In this document: positions 5,390 through 5,419 of the stretch, piece after piece | Layout of the letters: every line of letters begins with the position of its first letter | How positions within the stretch are numbered: position 1 is the stretch's first letter | From: Rhodoplanes sp049284695 | Lineage (GTDB): Bacteria; Pseudomonadota; Alphaproteobacteria; Rhizobiales; Xanthobacteraceae | Direction: 5' to 3' | Assembly (NCBI GenBank): GCA_049284695.1 | Contig: JBAPYK010000465.1 | Location: 1 to 5,419 of the forward strand | DNA: 5,419 bases | Made by a program: the position numbers and the translations under genes | Notes under the pieces: model-generated | The model's database searches: none | The model's input: the letters and a program-made list of their open reading frames with translations, nothing else | What the model was told of the DNA's origin: nothing

Positions 5390-5419
5390 GGACGGTGCGT
5401 CCCGCGTCGCGCCGAGCCG

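Noticed and set aside
5390..5402. GGACG-GTG-CGTCC stem just after the ccrM stop as a terminator
   Set aside because: The stem is five pairs and no T-tract follows in the remaining bases; the window ends too soon to judge.
1..5419. A restriction-modification or phage-defence system built around the DNA methyltransferase
   Set aside because: The methyltransferase is a clear CcrM orthologue with its diagnostic C-terminal extension. No restriction, helicase or other defence gene is nearby, and there are no mobile-element signs.

Overview
This is GC-rich chromosomal DNA that looks alphaproteobacterial, most likely Hyphomicrobiales (Rhizobiales; Bradyrhizobium/Xanthobacteraceae-like). The best taxonomic markers are a cell-cycle DNA methyltransferase of the CcrM type, with its C-terminal DNA-recognition extension, and a GTTC-N7-GTTC motif that matches the alphaproteobacterial LexA box. 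The assignment rests on recognised protein families and remembered relatives. No search was run.

Layout, left to right: (1) the N-terminal 221 residues of a PA0069-type radical SAM protein on the minus strand, running off the left edge. (2) A 229-base divergent intergenic region with a LexA-box-like motif close to the radical SAM start. (3) A small, divergent GT2-type glycosyltransferase on the plus strand. (4) A 104-base AT-rich gap with two overlapping inverted repeats, followed by a plus-strand MarR-GNAT fusion protein. (5) On the minus strand and convergent with that gene, moaB and upstream of it a YpfJ-type zinc metallopeptidase gene, 38 bases apart and probably one transcription unit. 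(6) A 234-base divergent region with hairpins, short direct repeats and a CtrA-like motif. (7) A complete plus-strand ccrM gene, followed by 30 bases of nothing recognisable.

The genes do not form one pathway. They cover an iron-sulfur radical enzyme, a sugar transferase-like protein, a self-contained regulator/acetyltransferase, molybdenum cofactor synthesis, a membrane-anchored protease-like protein and genome methylation. I see no mobile element, CRISPR array, tRNA or rRNA, and no convincing new multi-gene system. The more interesting material is at small scale: candidate control sites upstream of the radical SAM, MarR-GNAT and ccrM genes; a three-copy 10-bp repeat inside the radical SAM coding start; a strong hairpin inside the first codons of ccrM; and a GT2-type protein lacking its usual metal-binding DXD.
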